Below are positions 1 to 9,403 of a stretch of DNA of 64,000 nucleotides, in pieces (the first letter of the stretch is position 1; each line of letters opens with the position of its first letter). A program made the position numbers and the translations under genes. The DNA is taken from NCBI GenBank assembly GCA_964017195.1, contig OZ024890.1, forward strand, positions 24,917,701-24,981,700, given 5' to 3'. The notes under the pieces are model-generated. The model was not told the DNA's origin, searched no databases, and saw only the letters and a list, made by a program, of their open reading frames with translations. The DNA comes from Siderastrea radians (Eukaryota > Cnidaria > Anthozoa > Scleractinia > Rhizangiidae).

Positions 1-394
1 ATATGCTACATTTAAAATTCCAGGTTTTAGAGCGCTACGGACCTAACCTGTAAAATCGCTCCCTATTTTTCCCTCCAGAAGAGCAAATTCATTGCCCTTT
101 CTCATACCAGATGACAAAAGACACAAAACATACTCTTTGTGGATAAGAATGGTCAAAATTTATCTTTATTTCGGATCCAAAACCTGCCCTCTTGTACTCT
201 AAACATACCTGACATGTACTGTCTCCAAAGGACATGTTTTCAAAAAGCCCTTTATATGACGGGGTAGCTCCCATTCCTGGGAGCTACTCCATTCGTCGTC
301 GTCGTCGTCGTCATCATCATCATCTGCATCATTACACAACCGTTGATGCTTTAGATGCAAGTGTTTCAATTAAGGCATGTGTATTTATATTTGC

Positions 395-396
395 AG
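395..396 (+). other. Probable 5'-UTR splice acceptor of galactosyltransferase copy 1
   Basis: The string atatttgcag is followed by gaggagttcaa, which also follows a matching acceptor (AG at 7664-7665) upstream of copy 2. This supports a non-coding first exon further upstream. The upstream donor was not located. Confidence 0.45.
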
Positions 397-467
397 GAGG
401 AGTTCAACAAAAAAGCCTATTTTCACCAAACGAAACCTTAAAATGTCAGCGTCAACCATGTTGTTAT

Positions 468-1442
468 ATGAGTGATAAGGCAATAGCAGTGCAGTTAATG
501 TTGAACATGAAGTACTTGCAGCGGTTATTTGTTGCGGCTGTAATGGCAACTTTATTAAGTGCACTCATTTTCATCAAGTCCACTGAAAAAACACAGGCTG
601 CCTCTAATCAACAAGACTGTAAATCTTGGAAAACAGAAATATTCCAGCACAAGACTACGTTAATGACCAAGGCTGCATGTTCCCGACACTATTTTCTACT
701 TATTTTGGTCTCATCTGCTCCAGTAAATTTTAAAAGAAGAAATTTAATTCGCCAAACTTGGGGTACTGATAGCAACGTTGAGCCTCGGTGGCGGACATTC
801 TTTCTACTTGGTCAAACAAGGAATCAAATACAGACAACTATACTAAAAGTAGAAGAGAAAAGCTATGGTGACATAATTCGTGGCAACTATTTTGAGCATT
901 ATTGGAATCAGAGTTTTAAGATAGAGATGGGTTTTGAGTGGGCAGCCAGATATTGTCAATTTTCCTTCCTTTTAAAGACAGATGATGATGTGTTTGTTAA
1001 CACCAAAGATTTGATTTTGCTGCTGCAACGCTCAACACCTAAGAACAGGCTGTATATGGGTAAAGTGCAGTTGAATGCTGAAGTGCGTCGCTTTGGGTTA
1101 TACAACGTCAGCTATGACGAATATTCTGGTTCAACCTACCCAAGCTACTGTAGTGGGGCTGGCTTTGTTTTGTCATACGATGTTGTTGACTGCCTGGTTC
1201 CATTGTTTGATGTGGTCAATCCATTTAGAATTGATGATATTTATGTTGGAATGCTTGTAAACAAAGTTGGCATCACCCCAGTTGACCACAGAAGGTTTAT
1301 TTTTCCAGACAATTATATTGACAATTGTTCCTTTGTGCCACACACTATTGTCCAACACCGCGCTGTTGGGCAGTGTTTGATCAGACTTTTCATAATGCAC
1401 TCCAAAGGTTTTAATGATCCAATTTTAGGTTCTTTCTATTGA
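468..1442 (+). CDS. Beta-1,3-galactosyltransferase-like protein (GT31), tandem copy 1
   Basis: The 324-aa product looks like a type II Golgi glycosyltransferase of family GT31, which transfers galactose or GlcNAc in beta-1,3 linkage. A hydrophobic signal anchor lies at about residues 18-36. The family motif RRNLIRQTWG is at 90-99, then FLLG, and the metal-binding triad DDD at 172-174 within LLKTDDDVFVN. YPSYCSGAGFVLS follows, and IDDIYVG stands where the family usually has EDVYVG. The frame is open from 234, but I start at 468 (MSDKA) because copy 2 begins at the matching ATG, and an intron-like acceptor (AG at 395-396, also present in copy 2) suggests that upstream sequence is 5' UTR or intron. 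The coding part is a single exon. AATAAA lies at 1449-1454, just after the stop. Acceptor and exact linkage specificity cannot be told from sequence. Confidence 0.88.
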   Translation: MSDKAIAVQLMLNMKYLQRLFVAAVMATLLSALIFIKSTEKTQAASNQQDCKSWKTEIFQHKTTLMTKAACSRHYFLLILVSSAPVNFKRRNLIRQTWGTDSNVEPRWRTFFLLGQTRNQIQTTILKVEEKSYGDIIRGNYFEHYWNQSFKIEMGFEWAARYCQFSFLLKTDDDVFVNTKDLILLLQRSTPKNRLYMGKVQLNAEVRRFGLYNVSYDEYSGSTYPSYCSGAGFVLSYDVVDCLVPLFDVVNPFRIDDIYVGMLVNKVGITPVDHRRFIFPDNYIDNCSFVPHTIVQHRAVGQCLIRLFIMHSKGFNDPILGSFY

Positions 1443-1523
1443 TGTTTTAATAAATGACTAAGAAAATCAAAATGTTATACTGTTGTACCCTATTATTATA
1501 AAATTTTGATTTTACAATAATAC

Positions 1524-1625
1524 TGTTGGGATGCTTGAAATCAAAACCGGTGTTACCCCAGCCAGTCAGCATTGGCTCATTTTCTCCTGATAATTATGAG
1601 TGGGAGCCCTCACTCTTTTGTGTTG
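1524..1625 (+). pseudogene. Decayed 3' fragment of a GT31 galactosyltransferase gene
   Basis: Translation of the first part reads VGMLEIKTGVTPASQHWLIF and then hits a stop. It matches the C-terminal part of the intact gene upstream (VGMLVNKVGITPVDHR..F). The DNA after the stop still resembles the intact gene but is shifted in frame. It is a relic without a 5' half. Confidence 0.75.
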
Positions 1626-1662
1626 CATTTGTTAACCAGTAGAGAAGGAATCTCCAGGGAGA

Positions 1663-1735
1663 GCGGCGAAGTGGCCGAGCGGTTAGGGCACTAGATTTGT
1701 AATCCGGAGGACCTTGGTTCAAGTCTCCTTCTCTA
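1663..1735 (+). repeat. tRNA-like sequence, probable tRNA pseudogene or SINE head
   Basis: An internal RNA polymerase III A box (TGGCCGAGCGG, 1672-1682) and a B box (GGTTCAAGTCT, 1716-1726) are present. An anticodon-like loop carries TGT (Thr). The T arm does not pair, so I do not call a functional tRNA. The sequence is interrupted at its 3' side by the MITE at 1737. The last bases (CCTTCTCT, 1727-1734) are complementary to AGAGAAGG at 1641-1648, which could be chance. Confidence 0.45.
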
Positions 1736-1736
1736 A

Positions 1737-2183
1737 AGGCTGGTTTTCACTAGCGTCGGAGTCGGAGTCGGAGTCGTAAGCGGAGTCGTAAGAGCGCTTA
1801 TGACCTAGTGAAAATCAAAAATCGGAGTCGTAAGCGGAGTCATAAGCTCGACGGAATCGGAGTCGGAAGAATCAGAACGTTTCCATTTTCTTCCGACTCC
1901 GCTTACGATTCCGTCGCTTACGACCTAGTGAAAACCAGATTGTCGGAGTCGGAAGCAGAAGCGGAAGGGTAAACCAATCACAGTGCTTGTTCACACGCTT
2001 TCTGATTGGTTTAGCTCTTCCTCTTCTGCTTCCGACTCCGACAACCTAGTTTTCACTAGATCGTAAGCGACGGAATCGTAAGCGCAATCGGAAACTCTGC
2101 TTGCGACTCTGTTGCTTGATTTTCACTAGATCATAACGTTCTATGACTCCGACTCCGACTCCGTCGCTAGTGAAAACCAGCCT
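1737..2183. mobile_element. MITE with TAA target duplication and GGAGTC-repeat inverted ends
   Basis: The ends are inverted copies: AGGCTGGTTTTCACTAGCG at the left and its near-complement CGCTAGTGAAAACCAGCCT at the right. TAA is duplicated on both sides (1734-1736 and 2184-2186). The body is made of short blocks of the type gtcggagtcggagtcg and their complements, so the whole can fold back. There is no coding capacity. A 3-bp TAA/TWA duplication is typical of PIF/Harbinger-derived elements; that assignment is inference. Confidence 0.85.
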
Positions 2184-2391
2184 TAACCACTCGTGTTCAA
2201 ATCCTCAGCAACGCATGTAAATCGCCAGCTGGAAAGCCTCTCACCAGTTGGTGTTTTTAAATGTTTATGTTCCATTTGTCATGCCACTTTCTCTTATTTA
2301 CAGTGTCCCCAGTTAGCACTACAGTGCTAAAGACTTCGATACGTAAAAAAAAAGTTATTATATTTTAAATAATAAAAATAAAAAAATTTAA

Positions 2392-2777
2392 AGGGGCAGT
2401 CTCATCAATTCTTAGTATCACTGTGAAAAGCCAAAAGACGAATTTTTATCTATGGAAGCCTAAAAATAATGGTCCAGTGGTATTAAAGTGGATATTACAG
2501 TACACGGAAACTATACTGAAGTATGCGTCTGGATAGGGATGGCCAGGATGGAAATGGCGTCCGACTTGAAAACGTCTGGCAGAATTTTTCAAATTTCTGC
2601 CCTTGTGTCTCAGATAAAACCTCTAAAAACTAGTTTTGGCTTGTTTTTATTTTGAAAATTTATTAAGTATTGACCCCTTGGTGGTCTAAGGCAATTCAAG
2701 TGTGAGCAAGGTACTTTGATGTAAATTAATCAAAATTGTGACAAAGGAGATAGGAAAATCGCCATGAGACTGGCCCT
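2392..2777. mobile_element. TTAA-flanked MITE-like element A
   Basis: The left end AGGGGCAGTCTCAT and the right end ATGAGACTGGCCCT are inverted repeats with one mismatch. TTAA flanks both ends (2388-2391 and 2778-2781), as for piggyBac- or Kolobok-derived elements. It is non-coding, about 386 bp. Confidence 0.8.
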
Positions 2778-2781
2778 TTAA

Positions 2782-5631
2782 AGTGCCACTGAGACGAAAA
2801 TTCATAGGTTTATTTCCGCCAAATTCCGTCGCAGAATATCGCGTTTTGTTCATATTTCCCCAGAAAACTGAACAACAAACCTTCCATCCTAATATTTTTT
2901 AGCTCCAAAGTCGCGTAAAATGTGTCCGCCATTACTGAAAACGTGTTCCTGGGTGATTGCGCAATTTAATAGCTTGTGACGTCAGAGGCTCACCTTAGTC
3001 GCGTTTCCTTGTGTTTTGACTGAAGATGTGTTCCGTCGACTGCGAAACCTCCGAAGAGTATTTCTACGATTCGGAACAGTCTTTAACTTCCGAGGCCTCT
3101 GAGGATTCGTTTCATTCGGGAAATGAAGAATTTTTCTTACCGTACGATGTAAGAACTGATGTGAGGTTTCAACTAATAATCTTGTAAACAAACGGTTTGT
3201 TGACAATATTATTTGAGTTATTTGGCGGGAGTTCAAAACATAAGCGAAATATGCTTAGACAATGATTGTAGTTCAGGCCCCAGTTGCTCAAAAAGTGGAT
3301 AACTCTTTTACAACGGATAAGTCGCTGTCCGGTGGAAATTTATCGCTTCATCTCGGTTGTTCAAAGCTTGGATAGCGCTCTGATCTCCAGCCAGCTGTTC
3401 AGCCGCTATACAGCGATCATAAAGTTGTCCATTCCAAGGTAGGTTGTGTAACTTTTATCCACTGTAAACCTTTGGCAAAATAGACATGGCTATTCGAAGA
3501 ATTGATCTTTTAAGCTGTGGAAATTTAGACAAAACACCTATGAAAACTTTAGACTTTGATGCTCGCGAATTCTCAACCTTGGGTCGATCGATGTTACTGT
3601 TGGTGTGGGAAAAAATAAAAGAAGCGATGCCTTGTCTGCCGTTGTTTATGTTCATTATATATTACAAAAAAAGCATTGAGATTTTTGGCCATTCTTGGCA
3701 TAGTCTGGGAATCTTTCTTGAAAAACCGTTATTGTTGTAGTCAGCTACCAGGCAGCTTATCGTGTCTATCATAGTACAGTGGTCACTCAACACATTGAAA
3801 CACAAGTGCTTGGCGCTGCTAAATATTTTAAACAGTTTTTAGAGAATTCTTTTTCTGAGCCGAAAGAAGTGAAATAAATCAAAACCTTTTTTTTCAAGAA
3901 CTGGAGGCCTTGTGTGACCGGAATCTAAATATTTGTAGCCAAAGCGCACAAGGAAAATTTTCCGCTGCTCAACAACAACATGCGGACCGCCGAGGAAACG
4001 AAGCTTTCGCTTGCCTTATTCGCTGCGAAAAATAATAACTTGATATTTAATCATTTTTCTTAGTAGTTCACTTACTAAGATTGCTATGACAGTTAAAAGA
4101 AATAACATTGTTAAACCCTTAGGCAAATAGTGGCGTGTGATATTTGACCCATATTTTTTCCCAACTTCAATTTCCACGCACCGACGATCCGATCTAGTAA
4201 AGCCTTTATCTCGAACAACAACAACAACATTTTATTTGCATTCCCAATTACAAATGCCATTGCACATAGAAAAGAGAAAGAAAAAATGTTGCAAAATCGA
4301 TTAATTTACAATTTCTGTGTCTATTGATCCATTTCTTAATGCAAAAGCTTCGTAAATGAAGTAACCTAATTTTTAACAAGTGAAAGCGTCAATGCTATTT
4401 AAGAGAAATACAATTTTAAGAATCGAAATCGGAATATTTACTAATAATATCGTCCATTAAAGATTTTTTAATTGGATCATATCTATTGCAAGATAAGAGG
4501 AAGTGCACTTCGTTTTCAACTTCATTTGAGCTGCAGCGTTGACAAATTCTCAGATGCTCAGGGATTTTAGGGGTGGAATGTCTTCCATTTTCAATTCTTA
4601 TAGGTTGTATTAATACCTAACCTAAGTTTTGCTACTGCCCGAACAATAATGTCAATCGACTGTTCACCGACAGGAAATAAAGAGAGAAACGTTTCTCCAC
4701 ATTCAGGATGGTATGTTATAAAATAAATGTCCATGCTTGTAAGCGATTACTGCTCTGAAATTAACACACGCGGAATTAAAAAAAGGAAAAGATAAGCAGT
4801 ACAAACTATATCAGCTTAATCACGGCGGTCAGGATTGCATTCGCCGAGGATCTTCGCGCCAGCAGACGGCAGAACTGAAAGGGTTTTCCTCGACGATAAT
4901 AAATTTCAAAATACGTTAAAAGAAAATCAGTTTTGCACAATGGTGGATGCGTTGAAAAAGAAACAAACTATCACTTCAACTGCGTTATAAGATTAGGTAA
5001 ATTACTTTTCGTCTTGTTCGCGCAGATAATGTTTTTTTTTTCCGGTTCTTTTTCCCATATAGTTGGAATGGGCAATGGAATGATCGACCTCTGGGATCTT
5101 GCGACATGAACAGCCCTCTGGAAAAACTCGCCCGTGAAATGATCAAAATGCCTCTCGGGTTGAAATTCGCACTGTGTGTGAGTGCGAACATTGTCCTTTT
5201 TTCCATTGCGGGTCCGTTCGCAGGGCTTCAATGAAACAAAATACCAGCTCGGTGGCTGGATTTGTTGTTGTAGCATTGTACAACACAAGTGCTACCTGTC
5301 ATTACTGCTGCAGCAAGGAAGGTTTCAAAGTCGAGCAACAAACACTTGGCAAGAAATCTTTCCTCGAGGACAATTTAGTTTCCTGTGGCAAGTAACCATG
5401 TGAAGGCACTAGGTTTGAAGTGAGCCCCTGACGTCACTTCCGCTCATTCGCAAGCCAGCTTCCGGAACAAGAGCCAGTAATGGCGGCCGCAAAATCTCGA
5501 CAAAAACCGTCCGAAAAAAGCGACTTCTAGTCGTTGTAATGAGTTGAAATTTGGCATGGTAACTAAGAACCACAAACTATGTTCAAAAATGTAAAAACAT
5601 GGAATACCAAAATTCTGGTCCCAGTGGCACT
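2782..5631. mobile_element. 2.85-kb TTAA-flanked element B with long inverted ends
   Basis: It starts AGTGCCACTGAGAC and ends in the near-complement CCCAGTGGCACT, with TTAA on both sides (2778-2781 and 5632-5635). The similarity between the ends is recognisable, with divergence, for roughly 200-250 bp: a gccattact block near 2928 faces agtaatggc near 5476, and tgacgtcag near 2978 faces ctgacgtca near 5430. The interior has only short unrelated open frames and no transposase that I recognise. It occupies most of the gap between the two galactosyltransferase genes. Confidence 0.75.
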
Positions 5632-5926
5632 TTAAGTTTTCGAGCAATGATGGAAGTTTCCATCGACACATGTTTTCAAAATTTAAGAGTCGCTCTTTTT
5701 GATAAGAAGAGTATTATATTGAAGAGTCATTCTGCTTTTTAATTATCGATATAGACTTTCTTGCTTCTTTCCTGGGGTCGTATGGTTAGAGACATTTTCA
5801 GTGTGACACATGTGTGAAATAAGGACAGCTAGCATTTTCGGAAAGCCAACAGCATTTCGGTAATTCGTCGAATAAGATTCTCCGGCTGTGTTCCCTAAAA
5901 TTTTCTGTGACTTAACTTTCAGCTAA

Positions 5927-6348
5927 AGGGGCCGATTACATGAGCCGGGCTGGCTCGGTCTACCAAGATGACTGCTCAGCCAGGTATTACATAAGGCGGG
6001 CCAGCCCGTCTGCGGCTAAATTTAGAAGCTGTCGTGTGAAAAGATGGCTACATCGAAGAGCAGGAATCGAGTGTTTTTACTTTCGTTAATCCATTATTTC
6101 AGTGTATTATTTTCAGTTTTACGTAGCTTTATGGTCTGATAAGCCTTTATGTGTTATATAGAAAGAGAAATATCGATCGTCTGGTGAGCCATTTTGCTCT
6201 GAAGCGAAATTTAGTGACGAGAAAGTGTTGCCCCGGTTAGCCGGGCTGGCCTTTTTTCCATGTAGTCGCAAAGTTGATTTTTAATGTGTTTCACAGACGT
6301 GACGAGTTCCCGGCAAACCGGGCCAGCCCGCCTTTTGTAATCGGCCCC
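5927..6348. mobile_element. MITE with GGGGCCGATTACA ends
   Basis: The left end GGGGCCGATTACATGAGC and right end GCCTTTTGTAATCGGCCCC are imperfect inverted repeats continuing through GGGCTGGC/GCCAGCCC. TAA occurs next to both ends, consistent with a 3-bp duplication, though the left end carries one extra A. Non-coding, about 420 bp. Confidence 0.75.
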
Positions 6349-7064
6349 TAATGAGATCAACCTGTCAACAGATCAACTGTCTTAGCTTTTACAAATACGG
6401 TTAGACCTAAACCTCGCTAATGGTCACTAATACCTCCCTACTCCCAAGTAAGATAATGGAGCGGGTCTGGTAACGAGGATAAGCACATGGTTCCAAAATA
6501 AGCAAGAACTTACAGGTGTTGTGAAGTTAAACACGAATTGCTTCGCCCTTTAATTTTAGTACCATTTTCATCTTGACAAAACTCAAACGCACATGAGCTA
6601 TAGCTGATTTGTATCCTTTCATACAACTTGAAGATCTAGATCGGCGAAGCTTTCGAACGAAGGGTTTTTTTTGGCTGTGAAGTGATCTGCAAGGAGCAAG
6701 ATTTTTTGCAGCGAGCCCCCGACCTGAAAGGTGAGGACAGGTTTTTGAAAGCTGATACAATAATTAAGTGAATGTTCGGTTTAAGTTGGACGTATTGATG
6801 GAAAACAAGCATCTGGATTTGATTTGCAGTGATTGCCGAAACCTTGGGATTTTTTCGGTCAGCGACGTCATATTGTTTGGTGTAAACATGAGCAAAGCTT
6901 ACCAAAATGTATCCCACTTGTAAAATTTCTGTACTCCACCGAATTTCGTCAGATCGTCAGACCAAATAAGGGAGATTTTTGTTATGCAGCTTAAGAGAAC
7001 AAAAAGGAACAAAACTATACGACTTATAATTCAAAGAAACTTACTTAAAAATGATATCACGTTG

Positions 7065-7168
7065 TAGCCTGAGAGGACAGCCGACGTTTCGCGAGGTCGC
7101 CACTTGAGCCCTCGCAAAATAGTGCTCAAGTGGCGACCTCGCGAAACGTCGGCTGTTTTTTCAGGCTA
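7065..7168. mobile_element. 104-bp fold-back MITE with 9-bp target duplication
   Basis: Two arms of about 44 bp, starting TAGCCTGAGAGGACAGCCGA and ending in the near-complement, are separated by a short loop. The 9-bp flank ATCACGTTG is repeated exactly (7056-7064 and 7169-7177). A 9-bp duplication is the usual mark of Mutator-like elements. It is an internally deleted relative of the element at 10808-11084. Confidence 0.88.
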
Positions 7169-7743
7169 ATCACGTTGATGATGTCGAAGCATATGCATAT
7201 TTCGGCTCTTTTTTTTTTTTTCAGACCTACTCTTTAAAATTTTCCCTTGTTTTTTGGCTAAAACAGCAAACTTCTTTGCTCTTGCTTTCTACGGGAATAA
7301 AATGAGGCGAACGAAACTAAAAACTTCAGTTTCTCTTCCCCCTTCAAAAGACAAAAGACAAAAAATATACTCTATTGGGTTAAAAATGGTCAAAATCCAA
7401 CCTTAGTTCGGATCCAAAGCATGCCCTTTGGTACTGAACATACTTGCATGCACGGTGCAAAGAGCAGTCCTTTATACAAGGTAGTAGATCTCATCCGTGG
7501 TTTGTTTAATAATCATCGTCACCATCGTCGTCGTCATTGTCGTCATCATCATCATCATCCTAAGTCCTCATCCTTCTCATCATCCTCCTTCCCCACTCCT
7601 CCTCCTAGCCTCCTGATGCTTTAGTTACAAGTGTTTCAATTAAGCTATATGTCATTTATTTCTAGGAGGAGTTCAATGACAGCTAGTAAGAAAGCCTCAC
7701 TTCACCAAACGAAACCGTAAAAATCCAGCATCAACCACGTTAT

Positions 7744-8718
7744 ATGAGTGATAAGGCAACAGCAGTGCAGTTAATGTTGAAAATCAAGTCCTTGCAGCTT
7801 TTATTTGTTACTGGTGTAATGGCAGCTTTGTTAAGTGCATTCATTTTCATCAAGTCCACTGAGAAAACACAGGCTGCCTTTCCTCAATGGGATTGTAAAT
7901 CTTGGAAAACAGAAATATCCCAGCACAAGACTACTTTAATGACCAAGGCTGCATGTGCCCGACACTGTTTTCTACTTATTTTGGTCTCATCTGCTCCAGC
8001 AAATTTTAAAAGAAGAAATTTAATTCGCCAAACTTGGGGTACTGATAGCAATGTTGAACCTCGGTGGCGGACATTCTTTCTTCTTGGTCAAACAAGGAAT
8101 GAAACATTGACAGTTTTACTTGAAACAGAAGAGAAAAGCTATGGTGACATAATTCGTGGCAACTATTTTGAGCATTATTGGAATCAGAGTCTTAAGGTAG
8201 AGATGGGTTTTGAGTGGGCAGCCAGATATTGTCAATTTTCCTTCCTTTTAAAGGCAGATGATGATGTGTTTGTTAACACCAAAGATTTGATTTTGCTGCT
8301 GCAACGGGCATCAACCAAGAAAAGGCTGTATATGGGTAAAGTGCAATTTAATCCTAAAGTGCGTCGCTATGGGAAATTCAGTATCAGCTTTGATGAATAT
8401 TCTGGTTCAACCTACCCAAGCTACTGTAGTGGGGCTGGATTTGTTCTGTCATATGATGTTGTTGACTGTCTGGTTCCATTGTTTGATGTGGTCAATCCAT
8501 TTCGAATTGACGATGCTTATGTTGGAATACTTGTAAACAAAGTTGGCATCACCCCTGTTCACCACAGATGGTTTATTTTTCCCGACACCAATTATGACGA
8601 TTGTTACTTTCTGCCGAACAGTCTTGTCCAGCACCGGGTTGTTGGGCAATGTTTGATCAAACTGTTCAGGATCCACTCTAAAGGTTTTTATGATTCCATT
8701 TTAGGGTCTTTCTATTGA
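7744..8718 (+). CDS. Beta-1,3-galactosyltransferase-like protein (GT31), tandem copy 2
   Basis: This 324-aa paralogue of the gene at 468-1442 has the same length and layout: an N-terminal signal anchor at about residues 18-36, RRNLIRQTWG, LLKADDDVFVN, YPSYCSGAGFVLS and IDDAYVG. All family motifs are intact, so it looks functional. The similarity to copy 1 extends upstream of the ATG (compare 117-190 with 7350-7425, and the shared acceptor context before gaggagttcaa) and downstream into a relic fragment, so a segment larger than the gene was duplicated. The most divergent stretches are near residues 118-128, 205-215 and the final 50 residues. No AATAAA was seen close after the stop. Confidence 0.88.
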   Translation: MSDKATAVQLMLKIKSLQLLFVTGVMAALLSAFIFIKSTEKTQAAFPQWDCKSWKTEISQHKTTLMTKAACARHCFLLILVSSAPANFKRRNLIRQTWGTDSNVEPRWRTFFLLGQTRNETLTVLLETEEKSYGDIIRGNYFEHYWNQSLKVEMGFEWAARYCQFSFLLKADDDVFVNTKDLILLLQRASTKKRLYMGKVQFNPKVRRYGKFSISFDEYSGSTYPSYCSGAGFVLSYDVVDCLVPLFDVVNPFRIDDAYVGILVNKVGITPVHHRWFIFPDTNYDDCYFLPNSLVQHRVVGQCLIKLFRIHSKGFYDSILGSFY

Positions 8719-8931
8719 GGTTTAATTGTTAAAGATACTTAAATGTTTTACTGTTATACCTCTATAATTTATAAAATTTTGATTTTAATTATACTCTAAT
8801 TAGTTGCATAGGAATTTAGGATAAGGTTATGTAGACTTGCTTAGGATCACATCAGATTTGCTATGTTAATTGTATGGCTAAAAAGAAGAAATGATGGGAA
8901 AGTGCACTGAGAAAAAATATATATTAAATAT

Positions 8932-9040
8932 ATTCTGAAAATTGGTGTGACTCCAGATGACCAGCATTGGTTCAGTTTTCAATTTGAAAATTATGATGGT
9001 TGTTATTCTGTGCCACAAGCTCTTATACAACATCACAGGG
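8932..9040 (+). pseudogene. Decayed 3' fragment of a GT31 galactosyltransferase gene (second relic)
   Basis: The open stretch translates as ILKIGVTPDDQHWFSF, then FENYDGCYSVPQALIQHHRG. It matches the C-terminal region of the adjacent intact gene (NKVGITPVHHRWFIFPD, NYDDCYFLPNSLVQHR). Upstream coding sequence is missing. It sits in the same place relative to copy 2 as the 1524-1625 relic does to copy 1. Confidence 0.8.
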
Positions 9041-9403
9041 GTGGATCCAGGGGAGGGATGACGGGGTTTTAACCCCCAACATAAGAACCTAGTTGTATGG
9101 TTTCGCTCAGATTTTTTCTTAGTATTAAAAAAATGACTTTAGAACATTTCTTATTTCAATTCGTTGTTTATTCTCTTGTTCTGTCACCAATTTTGCTCCC
9201 ACTTTACATCAGCAATATAATACATAGTTTTGCATTTGAAAGGGAAACTGACATATTGATCAAATTTTATCAGTTCTTTTCTTTACAAGTAGCTGCAAAT
9301 CTAACATATGTACATGAGGCCATTGTGCAATTTCTTAAAATTATATTAAATAGGTGTCTAATCAGAGTCCTCCTCTTAAATGATCCTGAGTGTAATCACT
9401 TTG

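Noticed and set aside
234..467. 78-residue N-terminal extension of galactosyltransferase copy 1
   Set aside because: It has poly-Arg/His from simple repeats, is absent from copy 2 and crosses a probable splice acceptor at 395-396.
1663..1735. Functional tRNA-Thr gene
   Set aside because: A and B boxes are good, but the T arm does not pair and the acceptor stem is irregular.
4971..5403. Several 70-105-aa frames on both strands inside element B
   Set aside because: They overlap each other in different frames and none resembles a transposase.
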